Assembly (NCBI RefSeq): GCF_012641475.1
Contig: NZ_JABAIL010000001.1
Location: forward strand, 62,001-126,000
DNA length: 64,000 bases
Reading direction: 5' to 3'
DNA from: Flammeovirga agarivorans
GTDB lineage: Bacteria > Bacteroidota > Bacteroidia > Cytophagales > Flammeovirgaceae
A model generated the notes under the pieces. That model searched no databases, had not been told where the DNA came from, and saw nothing but the letters and a program-made list of their open reading frames with translations. Positions within the stretch are counted from its first letter, which is position 1, and every line of letters starts with the position of its first letter. The translations under genes were made by a program, and so were the position numbers. Positions 1 through 8,589 of the stretch are shown one piece after another.

Positions 1-1060
1 CATCTGAATGATTATCTGTATAGTCAGATATTTTAGTTTTAATACCCATAGAATGGAAAAACTCTACAGTTCTCTCAATAGTGGCTTGGGCTTTTTCTTC
101 TTCACTTCCTTCAGTGATACCCCAAACTCTTTCACCATATTGAACTAATTTATCTTTCTTATTATTGAACATCACTCTGTATAAGTTAGGACCAATGATC
201 GCTAAAGTACGAGCGTGGTCGATTTCAAATAAAGCAGTAAGTTCATGACCAATCATGTGAGTAGCCCAGTCGGTAGGAACACCTTGTTGAATAAGACCGT
301 TTAAAGCCATCGTACAACACCACATAAAGTTACCGGTAACTGTACTATCACCAGGGTTAGCAATTACTTGTGGTCCAATTTCTACTAGAGTCTGTAATAT
401 ACCTTCTGCAAATCTATCTTGTAGTGGAGCTTGTGCAGGGTAGGTTAGGTATTGCTCTAAAACATGAGTGAAAGCATCTGTGACGCCATTAACGATTTGT
501 CTCTGTGGTAATGATGCAACAACTCTAGGGTCTAATACAGAGAATTTAGGGAAGCATAAAGGACCTCCGAAAGCTAATTTTTCTTTTGTGCCTTCTCTGG
601 TTACCACAGATCCAGAGTTCATTTCTGAACCAGTTGCAGGAAGGGTTAACACTGTACCAAAAGGAACAGCCTCTGTTACTTTCTTACCTAGACCTTTTTT
701 AATAATATCCCAAGGATCACTTTCTGTAAAAGGAATAGCAACACATAAGAATTTACATGCATCGATGACAGACCCTCCACCTACAGCTAAAATAAAGTCA
801 ATATTTTCGGCTAAAGCGACTTCTCTAGCTTTCATGATGGTTTCATATCTAGGGTTAGGTTCAATACCCGAGAAGTCAATGACATTATATTCTTTCAGGG
901 CACCCTTTACTGTATCGTATACACCATTTTTCTTAATACTGCCGCCGCCAAATACCATCAAGATATTTTTTGTACCTGCAGGAATATGTTTTGCTACGTT
1001 TTCTAATTGATTTTCACCGAACACTAAACGAGTTGGGTTCCAAAGTTCAAAGTTTTTCAT
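1..1060 (-). CDS. Iron-containing alcohol dehydrogenase, YqhD/BDH type (partial)
   Basis: This is an NAD(P)H-dependent aldehyde reductase/alcohol dehydrogenase of the group III metal-dependent family, expected in the cytosol. The gene starts at the ATG on the minus strand ending at 1060 and runs off the left edge, so about 353 residues are visible and a short C-terminus is missing. A glycine-rich nucleotide site (GGGSVID near residue 95) is present. The four expected metal ligands are visible: Asp195 and His199 (DAFTH), His268 and His282 (HMIGHELTALFEIDHA). The spacing fits YqhD/butanol dehydrogenase rather than glycerol dehydrogenase. Substrate and cofactor cannot be fixed from sequence. It is divergent from the SDR gene at 1238. 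Confidence 0.9.
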   Translation of the reverse strand, partial: MKNFELWNPTRLVFGENQLENVAKHIPAGTKNILMVFGGGSIKKNGVYDTVKGALKEYNVIDFSGIEPNPRYETIMKAREVALAENIDFILAVGGGSVIDACKFLCVAIPFTESDPWDIIKKGLGKKVTEAVPFGTVLTLPATGSEMNSGSVVTREGTKEKLAFGGPLCFPKFSVLDPRVVASLPQRQIVNGVTDAFTHVLEQYLTYPAQAPLQDRFAEGILQTLVEIGPQVIANPGDSTVTGNFMWCCTMALNGLIQQGVPTDWATHMIGHELTALFEIDHARTLAIIGPNLYRVMFNNKKDKLVQYGERVWGITEGSEEEKAQATIERTVEFFHSMGIKTKISDYTDNHSD

Positions 1061-1185
1061 GGACTAGAATTGCTATTTAAAGTATGTGATTTCTAATTGA
1101 TTGATGATTAAATATTTCGTTCTATTAAAGATCACTACTTATTACTAAAATGACTAATAAAATGTTTAAATTTTTGCAACCGATA

Positions 1186-1218
1186 TTGATGGCCTTTTCA
1201 ATCTAATGTATAACTTCG
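1186..1218 (+). promoter_or_regulatory. Putative Bacteroidetes-type promoter for the SDR gene
   Basis: TTG at 1186-1188, a 22-base spacer and TAACTTCG at 1211-1218 resemble the Bacteroidetes sigma pattern TTG-N17/23-TAnnTTTG, with one mismatch in the -7 box. It would leave a leader of about 15 bases before the ATG at 1238. Confidence 0.45.
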
Positions 1219-1237
1219 CAACAAATAATTGATAACA

Positions 1238-2032
1238 ATGAAACAGACAATCTTTATTACAGGAGCGTCGTCTGGAATTGGTAAATCTATCGCTCAATCT
1301 GCTTTGTCAAAAGGCTATAATGTGATTGGAACATCTAGAAATCCAGAGACAGTAAAAAACAAGCTAGAAGGAGTACGATATGTGGCTTTAGATGTATCGA
1401 GTATTGAAAGTATTGATGCTTGTTGGGAAGAAATCAAAGATGAGAAAATTGATGTATTAGTAAATAATGCAGGACAATCTCAAATCGGACCTGTTGAAGA
1501 AACGTCGTTAGATAAATTACGTTATTTATTTGAGGTCAATTTCTTTGGGTTAATCCATTTAACTAAAAAGGTTTTACCACAAATGAGAGAAAGAAGAAGT
1601 GGTATTATTATTAATATCGGTTCTTTAAATGGACGCTTTGCAGCACCTTATTACTCAAGTTATTGTGCTACAAAATTTGCTTTATCTGGTTTTACTCAAT
1701 CATTACGTAGTGAAATGAAAGAGTTTAATGTAACAGTGGCATTAGTAGAACCCAATCATATTGCCTCTAACATTGTTCCTGATTTTAACTGTGGAGAAGA
1801 TTCAGAGTATTATCCTTATGCGAATAATATCAGAGAGAGTGTAAAAGGAAGTATGTCGAAGGCAGAGTCGGCAAATGTAATTTCCGATACTGTAATGCAA
1901 GTGGTAGAGTCGAAAGCTCCATCACCTGTTTATGTTTCTGGTGGAAATGCTGGTTTACTAGCATTTGCTAAAAGATTCCTTCCGGATAAAATGGCAGAAA
2001 AAATGATTAGAAATGCTTACGGTCTAAAGTAA
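1238..2032 (+). CDS. Short-chain dehydrogenase/reductase (SDR) family oxidoreductase
   Basis: This is a classical SDR, an NAD(P)-dependent cytosolic oxidoreductase of unknown substrate. The N-terminal dinucleotide motif TGASSGIGKS begins near residue 7, NNAG is near residue 80, the catalytic serine lies in IINIGSLNG, and the YxxxK motif is YCATK. The length of 264 residues is normal for a classical SDR. The ATG at 1238 is chosen because it directly precedes MKQTIFITGASSG; an in-frame TTG at 1229 is less likely. The gene is monocistronic: a promoter-like box lies just upstream and a terminator follows at 2061. The C-terminal region (SGGNAGLLAFAKRFLPDKM) resembles retinol/estradiol-type SDRs. 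Confidence 0.9.
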   Translation: MKQTIFITGASSGIGKSIAQSALSKGYNVIGTSRNPETVKNKLEGVRYVALDVSSIESIDACWEEIKDEKIDVLVNNAGQSQIGPVEETSLDKLRYLFEVNFFGLIHLTKKVLPQMRERRSGIIINIGSLNGRFAAPYYSSYCATKFALSGFTQSLRSEMKEFNVTVALVEPNHIASNIVPDFNCGEDSEYYPYANNIRESVKGSMSKAESANVISDTVMQVVESKAPSPVYVSGGNAGLLAFAKRFLPDKMAEKMIRNAYGLK

Positions 2033-2060
2033 AGGGCATTTCAATTAGAATACTATTAAG

Positions 2061-2100
2061 CCAGGTAATCTTATTCATTATAGATCACCTGGTTTTATTT
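2061..2100 (+). terminator. Rho-independent terminator after the SDR gene
   Basis: Inverted repeat CCAGGTAATC (2061-2070) / GATCACCTGG (2083-2092), 9 of 10 pairs plus a wobble, followed by a T-rich run. Confidence 0.75.
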
Positions 2101-2121
2101 TGTAATCACTTTTTTATTATA

Positions 2122-2139
2122 AATGAATATATATTCATT
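2122..2139. promoter_or_regulatory. Perfect 18-bp palindrome upstream of the SpoIIE gene
   Basis: AATGAATAT/ATATTCATT is a perfect palindrome with no spacer. It lies 22 bases before a TATTTTTG box (2161-2168) that matches the Bacteroidetes -7 consensus, and about 175 bases before the phosphatase ATG. Its location suits an operator, but the sequence is AT-rich and no regulator is known. Confidence 0.35.
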
Positions 2140-2312
2140 ATTTATAAACATTTATTAATATATTTTTGTAATACTGTTACATAGTATGGTATAGTTTGAC
2201 ATGTTTATTGCTGTACGTTGTTTATTTATTGTTAAACCTAGTACCAGAGTTATCATCGCATAGATAGTTTTGGTAAACAGAAGGTACTTTATTGCCTTCT
2301 TAATATCATTTT

Positions 2313-3761
2313 ATGAATTCTACCCTTAATTCGACACAGCTACTTTATGGAAACAGAATTGAGCTTGACAAAGAACAAAGCTTCTGGAGAAAAGTAAAGT
2401 TTGCTACAGCCTTCTTTTTATTCTTTGCATTATTGCAATTGTTTTTTTTGAAATCGATCGTCGCTATACTTTTACCTGCATTGGGTACAGTAACAGCCTT
2501 TATTTTATTCTTTCTTAGAGGCAAAGTTCATTGGACAACAATCAGTAAAATATACTTTGCGACACTTTCTACTGCACTTTTTGTGTTTACATTGGTCTCT
2601 GGAGGGACAAAATCTCATGCAGTAGCTTTATTGGCTGCTATTATGGTTTCTACCTATTGGTTCCTGGGTAAGAAAGTGAGTAGGATGTTCCTTGGTTATA
2701 TCTCTTTTTTGATCTGTACGATATTTTTTATCGAATTTATCAATGAAGGTCCTCTATTAGATCCGTTATCAAGAGTTGAACAATTAGTGTTTAATATGTT
2801 GATTGATCTGAGTATTTTATTGAGTGTAAGTAATGATGTTAGGGCTATTGATTTACAATCCTCTTTATTTCAGAAGAAACTTCAAAATAATTCAGATGAA
2901 TTAGTACAGTTTGGAGAGGAACTCTCGCAGACAAACGAAGAAATAAATGCTCAAAAAGAAGAAATAGAATCTCAGAGAGATGAAATTGAACGACACCACA
3001 TGAAGTTAAGTAAATCTCATGAACATGTCACCGATTCTATCCGTTATGCAAAAACAATTCAAATGGCATTGCTGACTTCTCAAGATGAAATGGAGAAGAT
3101 CTTTGCAGATGTAAGTGTTTTGTTCAAACCTAGAGATCATGTTTCTGGAGATTTTTACTTTGCCAGAAAATTTGAAAATAAAACAATTATGGTCGTGGGT
3201 GACTGTACAGGTCATGGAGTACCAGGAGCGTTATTATCTATGGTTGGACTTGAGGCACTTGATCGTTTAGAAGAACTCCCAGAATCTCCAGCTGAGTTAT
3301 TAGAGCAATTGGATGGTTACTTCTTTGAAAAGTTGAGACAGTCGCATAGAGATGGAAATAAAGATGGTATGGACATCTCTGTTGTATTCTTAGATAATGA
3401 AAATAATCTATCTTATGCTGGAGCAAAAGGTAAAGCAATCTTACTTGATAGTAATGGAATTTTACCGTTAAAATCTACCAATAGATCAATAGGAGGTTCA
3501 TTTATTCGAAGAAGAAACTTTGAAGTGACCAAAATGAAAATTCAGCCGGATACCATGATTTGTCTGTATACCGATGGTTATGTGGATCAAAATGGTGCGA
3601 ATGGGAAAATAGGTACACTAAAATTCCGAGAGATTTTACAAAATTACTACCTCAAGTATACAAAAGATTGTATTGAGGGGTTAGATAGTTATTTGAAAGC
3701 TGAAATGGAAGGATATGATCAAAGAGATGATATCACAGTACTTTTAGCTGTAAATAATTAG
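2313..3761 (+). CDS. Membrane-anchored SpoIIE-type protein phosphatase
   Basis: This is a PP2C/SpoIIE family serine phosphatase tethered to the inner membrane. About six hydrophobic segments fill residues 25-190, a charged coiled coil (ELSQTNEEINAQKEEIESQ) spans about 190-240, and the phosphatase domain runs to the end. Metal-binding motifs are visible: SGDFYF, GDCTGHGVPGALLSM and the late DD in YDQRDDITVL. In this family such enzymes usually dephosphorylate anti-sigma-factor antagonists, or act downstream of two-component signals. The membrane part has no recognisable ligand domain. No anti-sigma kinase or STAS gene is adjacent, so the target is unknown. A long AT-rich leader with a palindrome lies upstream. 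Confidence 0.88.
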   Translation: MNSTLNSTQLLYGNRIELDKEQSFWRKVKFATAFFLFFALLQLFFLKSIVAILLPALGTVTAFILFFLRGKVHWTTISKIYFATLSTALFVFTLVSGGTKSHAVALLAAIMVSTYWFLGKKVSRMFLGYISFLICTIFFIEFINEGPLLDPLSRVEQLVFNMLIDLSILLSVSNDVRAIDLQSSLFQKKLQNNSDELVQFGEELSQTNEEINAQKEEIESQRDEIERHHMKLSKSHEHVTDSIRYAKTIQMALLTSQDEMEKIFADVSVLFKPRDHVSGDFYFARKFENKTIMVVGDCTGHGVPGALLSMVGLEALDRLEELPESPAELLEQLDGYFFEKLRQSHRDGNKDGMDISVVFLDNENNLSYAGAKGKAILLDSNGILPLKSTNRSIGGSFIRRRNFEVTKMKIQPDTMICLYTDGYVDQNGANGKIGTLKFREILQNYYLKYTKDCIEGLDSYLKAEMEGYDQRDDITVLLAVNN

Positions 3762-3781
3762 TTCTTTATAAAAGAAAAAAG

Positions 3782-3831
3782 AGTCCTTTTCTAGTGTGAA
3801 TGATTACTAAAAAAGGACTTTTTATTTTTTG
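3782..3831. terminator. Bidirectional terminator between convergent genes
   Basis: AGTCCTTTTCTAGT (3782-3795) pairs with ACTAAAAAAGGACT (3806-3819), with one mismatch; T-rich tracts flank it on both strands. It serves the phosphatase gene and the convergent T9SS cargo gene. Confidence 0.8.
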
Positions 3832-3840
3832 AAAGTTAAA

Positions 3841-6225
3841 CTATTGTTTAATTACTTTCTGAATAAATTTATTTTGTTCGTTATCAATTACCTTGATAAT
3901 GTACATACCTGGAGTAAATGATGACATATCGATACTTTCACTTTGCTTAGCAGAAGTAAAAGAATCTACTTTTTTACCGAAAGCATCAAAAATAGAAACC
4001 TGATAGATACCTTTCTGCTTGAAGTTTAATGATAAAAGATCTTGAACAGGGTTAGGATACGACGATAGTAATTGTTGTTCAAGGTCGATGGCTGTAGGGT
4101 TTTCTTCATTATCTCCGTCTTCACCCTCATTACTATTACGATAGGTTACTGTAAGTCTATCAGATCGAACGGATGTGTCATAATCGTCATTGTTTAATAG
4201 ACGTAATGATTTTAGGCCTTTATCAAGGTCTTCATCATATAAATATTCAAAGCTACCAATATTGAATACATTTAATAACCACTCATTAGATAATGTATAT
4301 TCATTACCATTGATCATTTGAGCATTACACCAACAATCAGGGTCGTTATCAGTGATACTAGATAGAGTGAAATCATATATTATTGCATCAGTTCCTTCGC
4401 TATCAAATTCGATTTCAATAACCATGTCTTCGTTAATATCGGCACTATCTCTTAATGCAACAACATTTTGTATTGCCGGAACTTCAGCAAGTAGTTCATC
4501 CTCAGATCTAACAAAGAAACCTTCATCAGTATAAATAACGAAGTGATCATCAACTTTATCTACTTGTTCTACTTTAGGGAATTCTACCTCACCATCAACA
4601 AGCTTTCCAAGCCCCTTGTTTCTAAGTACAAAATCTAACTCGTCACCTGTTTTAGCTACCTTAACTCCAATACCATTTTGGATAACCAGGTCTTCATCCG
4701 CATATAAAACAATTGATCTAGTAGAATAAACCGAATCTTGTAGTGCTTTTAGTGAATCATCGTCGCTTAAATATTTGAAGTATCCTCCTGCATTTATACT
4801 CGCTTGTAGATAGTTTCTATCAGAATTTTTATGAATACCTTCGAAACGATAAAATGCATATAAATGGTATTGAGATTCCCACTCAACACCTTCGTTATCT
4901 GAGGTGTTAATGTAAAAGCTAGTAGAAGAAACTAATTTATCTTTTGTAGATGTAACGATTAGATCAGATCCACCAATACCTGTTGAGGCATTTAGCCAAT
5001 TAATTTCATCAAGTTCTGTTTTTATAATGCTCGAACCATTAGATACAAATAATTTGTTATTGAAGTCCGTTGCTGAATTGATCCCACTTCTATTGCCTTC
5101 AGATTTGTAGATTTCATTCCAAGTATCTTCACCATCTTTTTGGATATAGACATTATATTCATTCCATAACACTTCATACTCACCTACAGTAAGTGAATTA
5201 GTAAGGTAGTACATTGGGAAATCTTCATAATAGTTCAGTTCATTATTGTCGTACTCATAATATCCATTATCAGTAGAGATATAATATTTACCTTTCAACT
5301 CAAAAGAACCATTTATTTCTAGATCATTGAACCCAGTATTTAAAAATTCTTCATCTGATGCTTTTACAACACCCTCTTCTGTACCGAAAACCAATTGGTC
5401 TGTATAGAAGATTGTATTAATATTTTCCACCCCGATTGTTTCAGGAGTTTCCCAATTTACAGCTGTCGTACCTGAATAAATAAATTTACCCTCATCAGTG
5501 ATACCGTATAACTTGTAATCTTTTTCAACAATATGCTCTACAATCGCATCACTTTCTCCTTGGGCTAAACTCCAAGCAAAACCTAACGAATGTCTTGTAC
5601 CTGAGGTCGAGTTAACAATTAAATTACCGCTAGCATTGATCATTGAAACAACTTCAACACCTAATTCAATTTTCCATTTGTCCTCTTCATTTTCAGCGTC
5701 AGGGTTGTATTTATATAATCCTGAAGCGGTACCTCCGTAGATAGTGTTATCAATAAAAGAAACACCCGTAAGTGTTTCACGGCTTCCAATATTTTCTAAC
5801 TGATCCCAGTTTGCTCCAAAGTCTGAAGTTGTGAAAATTAATTCATCAGTGTAAGCTACTAACGTACCATTTTCAAGTAAAAAGAAACCATTGATGTGTC
5901 CACCAAGGAATACTCTTCCCATTTGAGTCCAAGAGTCGCCATCCATTGGTTTTCTATAAATATCATTTCCAGTACCTACAAATAGATAATCTCCAGTACA
6001 AATGATACCATCAACGCCGTCATCAGAAAAGTCGAAATCGTTTTTTACCCATTCACCATTTTCTTGGTGGTAAAGGCTTTTTGTTGTACCTGCCCATAAG
6101 ACACCGTCACAATCGTAGGCAAGGTGGTGTACATCAGCATTATTAGGCAGTTCAATTTTATCCCATTGAGAATAGGATAGGTGCGACATGAAAAGGCACA
6201 CCAAGAGAAGCTTGATTTTGTTCAT
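3841..6225 (-). CDS. Secreted beta-propeller-like protein with T9SS type A sorting domain
   Basis: This 794-residue protein is exported. It has an N-terminal signal peptide (MNKIKLLLVCLFMSHLSYSQ) and a C-terminal type A T9SS sorting domain that starts at SSYPNPVQD and contains the GxY-type end (FTPGMYIIKVID). The region between is a string of short beta-rich repeats with recurring W, GT and Y-D patterns (WAGTTKSLY, YGGTASGLYKY). It resembles two-component-regulator or sortilin-like propeller proteins. No catalytic motif is seen. It should cross the outer membrane through T9SS and have its C-terminus removed by PorU, which is encoded at 57569. Function is unknown; surface adhesion or sensing is only a guess. 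Confidence 0.8.
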   Translation of the reverse strand: MNKIKLLLVCLFMSHLSYSQWDKIELPNNADVHHLAYDCDGVLWAGTTKSLYHQENGEWVKNDFDFSDDGVDGIICTGDYLFVGTGNDIYRKPMDGDSWTQMGRVFLGGHINGFFLLENGTLVAYTDELIFTTSDFGANWDQLENIGSRETLTGVSFIDNTIYGGTASGLYKYNPDAENEEDKWKIELGVEVVSMINASGNLIVNSTSGTRHSLGFAWSLAQGESDAIVEHIVEKDYKLYGITDEGKFIYSGTTAVNWETPETIGVENINTIFYTDQLVFGTEEGVVKASDEEFLNTGFNDLEINGSFELKGKYYISTDNGYYEYDNNELNYYEDFPMYYLTNSLTVGEYEVLWNEYNVYIQKDGEDTWNEIYKSEGNRSGINSATDFNNKLFVSNGSSIIKTELDEINWLNASTGIGGSDLIVTSTKDKLVSSTSFYINTSDNEGVEWESQYHLYAFYRFEGIHKNSDRNYLQASINAGGYFKYLSDDDSLKALQDSVYSTRSIVLYADEDLVIQNGIGVKVAKTGDELDFVLRNKGLGKLVDGEVEFPKVEQVDKVDDHFVIYTDEGFFVRSEDELLAEVPAIQNVVALRDSADINEDMVIEIEFDSEGTDAIIYDFTLSSITDNDPDCWCNAQMINGNEYTLSNEWLLNVFNIGSFEYLYDEDLDKGLKSLRLLNNDDYDTSVRSDRLTVTYRNSNEGEDGDNEENPTAIDLEQQLLSSYPNPVQDLLSLNFKQKGIYQVSIFDAFGKKVDSFTSAKQSESIDMSSFTPGMYIIKVIDNEQNKFIQKVIKQ

Positions 6226-6267
6226 CTTTAGATTTTAATAGTTTGATTATACAATAGCTTGAAATAG

Positions 6268-6290
6268 GTGATAAGAAGGGGTCTTATCAC
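6268..6290 (-). promoter_or_regulatory. Hairpin in the 5' leader of the T9SS cargo gene
   Basis: GTGATAAGA / TCTTATCAC is a perfect 9-bp inverted repeat with a 5-base loop. It lies 43 bases upstream of the cargo gene start on the minus strand. There is no T-run after it, so it is not a normal terminator. A 12-base direct repeat (AATAGTTTGATT, 6237-6248 and 6320-6331) brackets it. Operator or RNA structure are both possible. Confidence 0.35.
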
Positions 6291-6438
6291 AAAGTCGTGT
6301 CAGTTCCTTATTTCAATGCAATAGTTTGATTTTAATCGCCTTAATAGTCTGCTCTTGCGAAGCAAAAAATAAAAGGAATTTATTCTATCTCAAAAATAAA
6401 ATAAATGCCTTTTAGTATAATATGTTTAGTCGAAGTTC

Positions 6439-6843
6439 TTAAGGTAAAATGTCACCTACCGCTAATAATGCTTCCTCAGTAAGAGGTTTAGTGATAAACT
6501 TAATGACATATTCGTTGTTTACAATTCTTTCGATGTCTGATTCATTATCAGAACTAGATAGAATAGCAATTTTACTTTTTTGTTTAAGCTCTTCGGGGAA
6601 ATTTTCAAATTCGTATAGGAAAACAAATCCATCTACAATTGGCATATTGATATCTAGTAAAATTAAACTAGGCAATGTACCATTAGTATCAAGACGCTCT
6701 TGCAAGAATTCTAAAGCCTTTTTTCCTGAGTTTTTAATGACAATTTCGTCTGCAAATTCAGTTAGTTCAATAATTCGACTATTGATAAAGTTATCCGTAT
6801 CGTTGTCATCAACGAGTAATATAGTTTCTATTTTCTTGCTCAT
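6439..6843 (-). CDS. Single-domain response regulator (receiver only)
   Basis: This is a stand-alone CheY-like receiver of 134 residues, the Rcp1-like type common in Bacteroidetes. The acidic pocket is VDDND at 11-15, the phospho-acceptor is Asp64 in LLDINMP, the conserved Ser/Thr lies in AILSSSD, and the conserved Lys is in FITKPL. There is no output domain. It probably receives phosphate from a histidine kinase, often one encoded elsewhere, and acts through protein contacts. There is no kinase next to it. The flanking genes are a T9SS cargo and a GH3 protein with wide gaps, so it is probably transcribed alone. Confidence 0.92.
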   Translation of the reverse strand: MSKKIETILLVDDNDTDNFINSRIIELTEFADEIVIKNSGKKALEFLQERLDTNGTLPSLILLDINMPIVDGFVFLYEFENFPEELKQKSKIAILSSSDNESDIERIVNNEYVIKFITKPLTEEALLAVGDILP

Positions 6844-7022
6844 GTCTAGATTATGAGAGTTCGTGCTTTAATTTTGAGTTAAGCTGAAGTACGTTCAAAT
6901 GAAGTTACTAAATAAAAATACAAAAAATTTGATTAAATAGAAGTATAGATAATCATTAAAAATAAACCTGAGTAACTTTTTCTTCAGCTGCCTTAAAAAT
7001 AGTTTCTAAAAAATTGTATTGA

Positions 7023-7066
7023 AAATAAAACCCCTTGATCTATAAAAATTTATTATGACCAAGAGG
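7023..7066 (-). terminator. Terminator after the GH3 gene
   Basis: On the minus strand CCTCTTGGTC pairs with GATCAAGGGG (7031-7066; 8 pairs plus wobbles), followed by TTTTATTT (7023-7030). Confidence 0.7.
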
Positions 7067-7072
7067 TTAATT

Positions 7073-8569
7073 TTATTTTTTCCATTCTATAATGGCATCT
7101 GCAATTTTTCTATCATTAGCTAATCGGGGAACTTTATTTTGCCCACCAAGTTTACCAATTGACTTCATATAATGCTGGAATGCTTCTCTTTGTAGTGGAG
7201 TAATGACTAGTGTTCTACAAATACTGCCTGTGATTAAATCATCATAATATGTATTTAATTCTCTAAGCTTATGATCTAATGTTAAAGAGAACTCTTCAAT
7301 ATTATGTGGTTCATTTTCAAAAGAAATTAACCATTCATGATAAGGTAATCCATCCGTCGGGTTGACTTGAGGAGCAACAGAAAACTCAGTGATTTTTACT
7401 TCTGAATGTACTTCTAATGCATGTTTCATGGCTTTTTCTACTTCTTCACCAATAACATGCTCGCCAAATGCAGAGATAAAATGCTTGATTCTTCCTGAAA
7501 CGATAACTCTATATGGATCTTTTGAAACAAACTTTACGGTATCTCCAATAGAATATCCCCAAAGACCGGCGTTAGAGTTAATTATCAATGCATAATTTTT
7601 TCCTATTTCAACTTCATCGATACGTAACCTTGTAGGATTATCATTGAAGTATTCATCTGTCGGAATAAACTCAAAGAAGATACCTGAGTCTAGCTGCATT
7701 AATAACCCTTCTTCGGTCTGTGTATCTTGAAAAGCAAAGAAGCCTTCTGAGGCAGGGTAAGTTTCTATAGAAGGAATAGTTTTACCTATGGAATCGAAAA
7801 GTTTCTTTCTGTAAGGTTCGAAGTTAACGCCACCATAAATAAACATATCGAAATTCGGGAAAACCTCTGATATAGACTTTCCTGTTCTCTCTATGATACG
7901 GTCAAAGTACATCTGTACCCAAGGTGGAATACCTGAAATTAATGACATATCTTGAGCAATAGTCTCATCAATGATATGTTCTAGCTTAATCTCCCAATCT
8001 TCGATGCAATTGGTGTTATAACTAGGCATCTGATTGGTTCTTAAATAACCCGGTACGTGGTGATTGACAATCCCTGATAACCTTCCAGAAAGAATATCGC
8101 CAGATTTACCCAATACAGGGCTACCAGATAAGAAGATTAGTTTTCTATCTAAAAAATCGGCATTACCAGTTTCATGAATATAATTCAGCATCGCATTTCT
8201 AGCTGAATTGATATGATTTGGGATAGAATCTTTGGTTAAAGGAATATACTTTGCACCAGAAGTAGTTCCGGATGTTTTCGCAAAATATTCTGGTTTTCCC
8301 TTCCAAAGCACATCGTTTTCCCCTTCTATAATTCGATTAATGTAAGGACGAAGATCTTCGTAATCGCAGATTGGTACATGCTTTTTAAAGTCTTCGTAAT
8401 TTTTTATATCTCCAAAGTTATGATCCTTTCCAAAAGCGGTATGATTAGCCCCTTGGATCAAACTATTAAATACATTTTCTTGAGCAAGGCTTGGGTTATT
8501 TGCCCATTCCTTTTGCTTTTTTACAACATAAGTAGCAAAAGGTTTACTTAAAAAAGATCTAAATCCCAT
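7073..8569 (-). CDS. GH3 (auxin-responsive promoter) family protein, acyl-adenylating type
   Basis: This 498-residue protein belongs to the GH3 branch of the ANL adenylating superfamily. In plants these enzymes join amino acids to acyl acids through acyl-AMP. The ATP-binding loop TSGTTSGAKYIP is near residue 105, ETYPASEGFF near 270 is the motif 2 region, and the C-terminal part holds the acid-dependent hinge (VSGRIKHFISAFGEHV). Bacteroidetes homologues are widespread and their substrate is not established. It is the last gene of a minus-strand run with the CDF transporter (20 bases upstream) and heptose kinase. A terminator follows directly. The domain assignment is firm and the substrate is unknown. 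Confidence 0.88.
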   Translation of the reverse strand: MGFRSFLSKPFATYVVKKQKEWANNPSLAQENVFNSLIQGANHTAFGKDHNFGDIKNYEDFKKHVPICDYEDLRPYINRIIEGENDVLWKGKPEYFAKTSGTTSGAKYIPLTKDSIPNHINSARNAMLNYIHETGNADFLDRKLIFLSGSPVLGKSGDILSGRLSGIVNHHVPGYLRTNQMPSYNTNCIEDWEIKLEHIIDETIAQDMSLISGIPPWVQMYFDRIIERTGKSISEVFPNFDMFIYGGVNFEPYRKKLFDSIGKTIPSIETYPASEGFFAFQDTQTEEGLLMQLDSGIFFEFIPTDEYFNDNPTRLRIDEVEIGKNYALIINSNAGLWGYSIGDTVKFVSKDPYRVIVSGRIKHFISAFGEHVIGEEVEKAMKHALEVHSEVKITEFSVAPQVNPTDGLPYHEWLISFENEPHNIEEFSLTLDHKLRELNTYYDDLITGSICRTLVITPLQREAFQHYMKSIGKLGGQNKVPRLANDRKIADAIIEWKK

Positions 8570-8589
8570 AGGAAGTCTTGTTTAAAAAA

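Noticed and set aside
468-1010. A 180-codon plus-strand open frame.
   Set aside because: It is antisense to a clear YqhD-type alcohol dehydrogenase with all four metal ligands on the minus strand.
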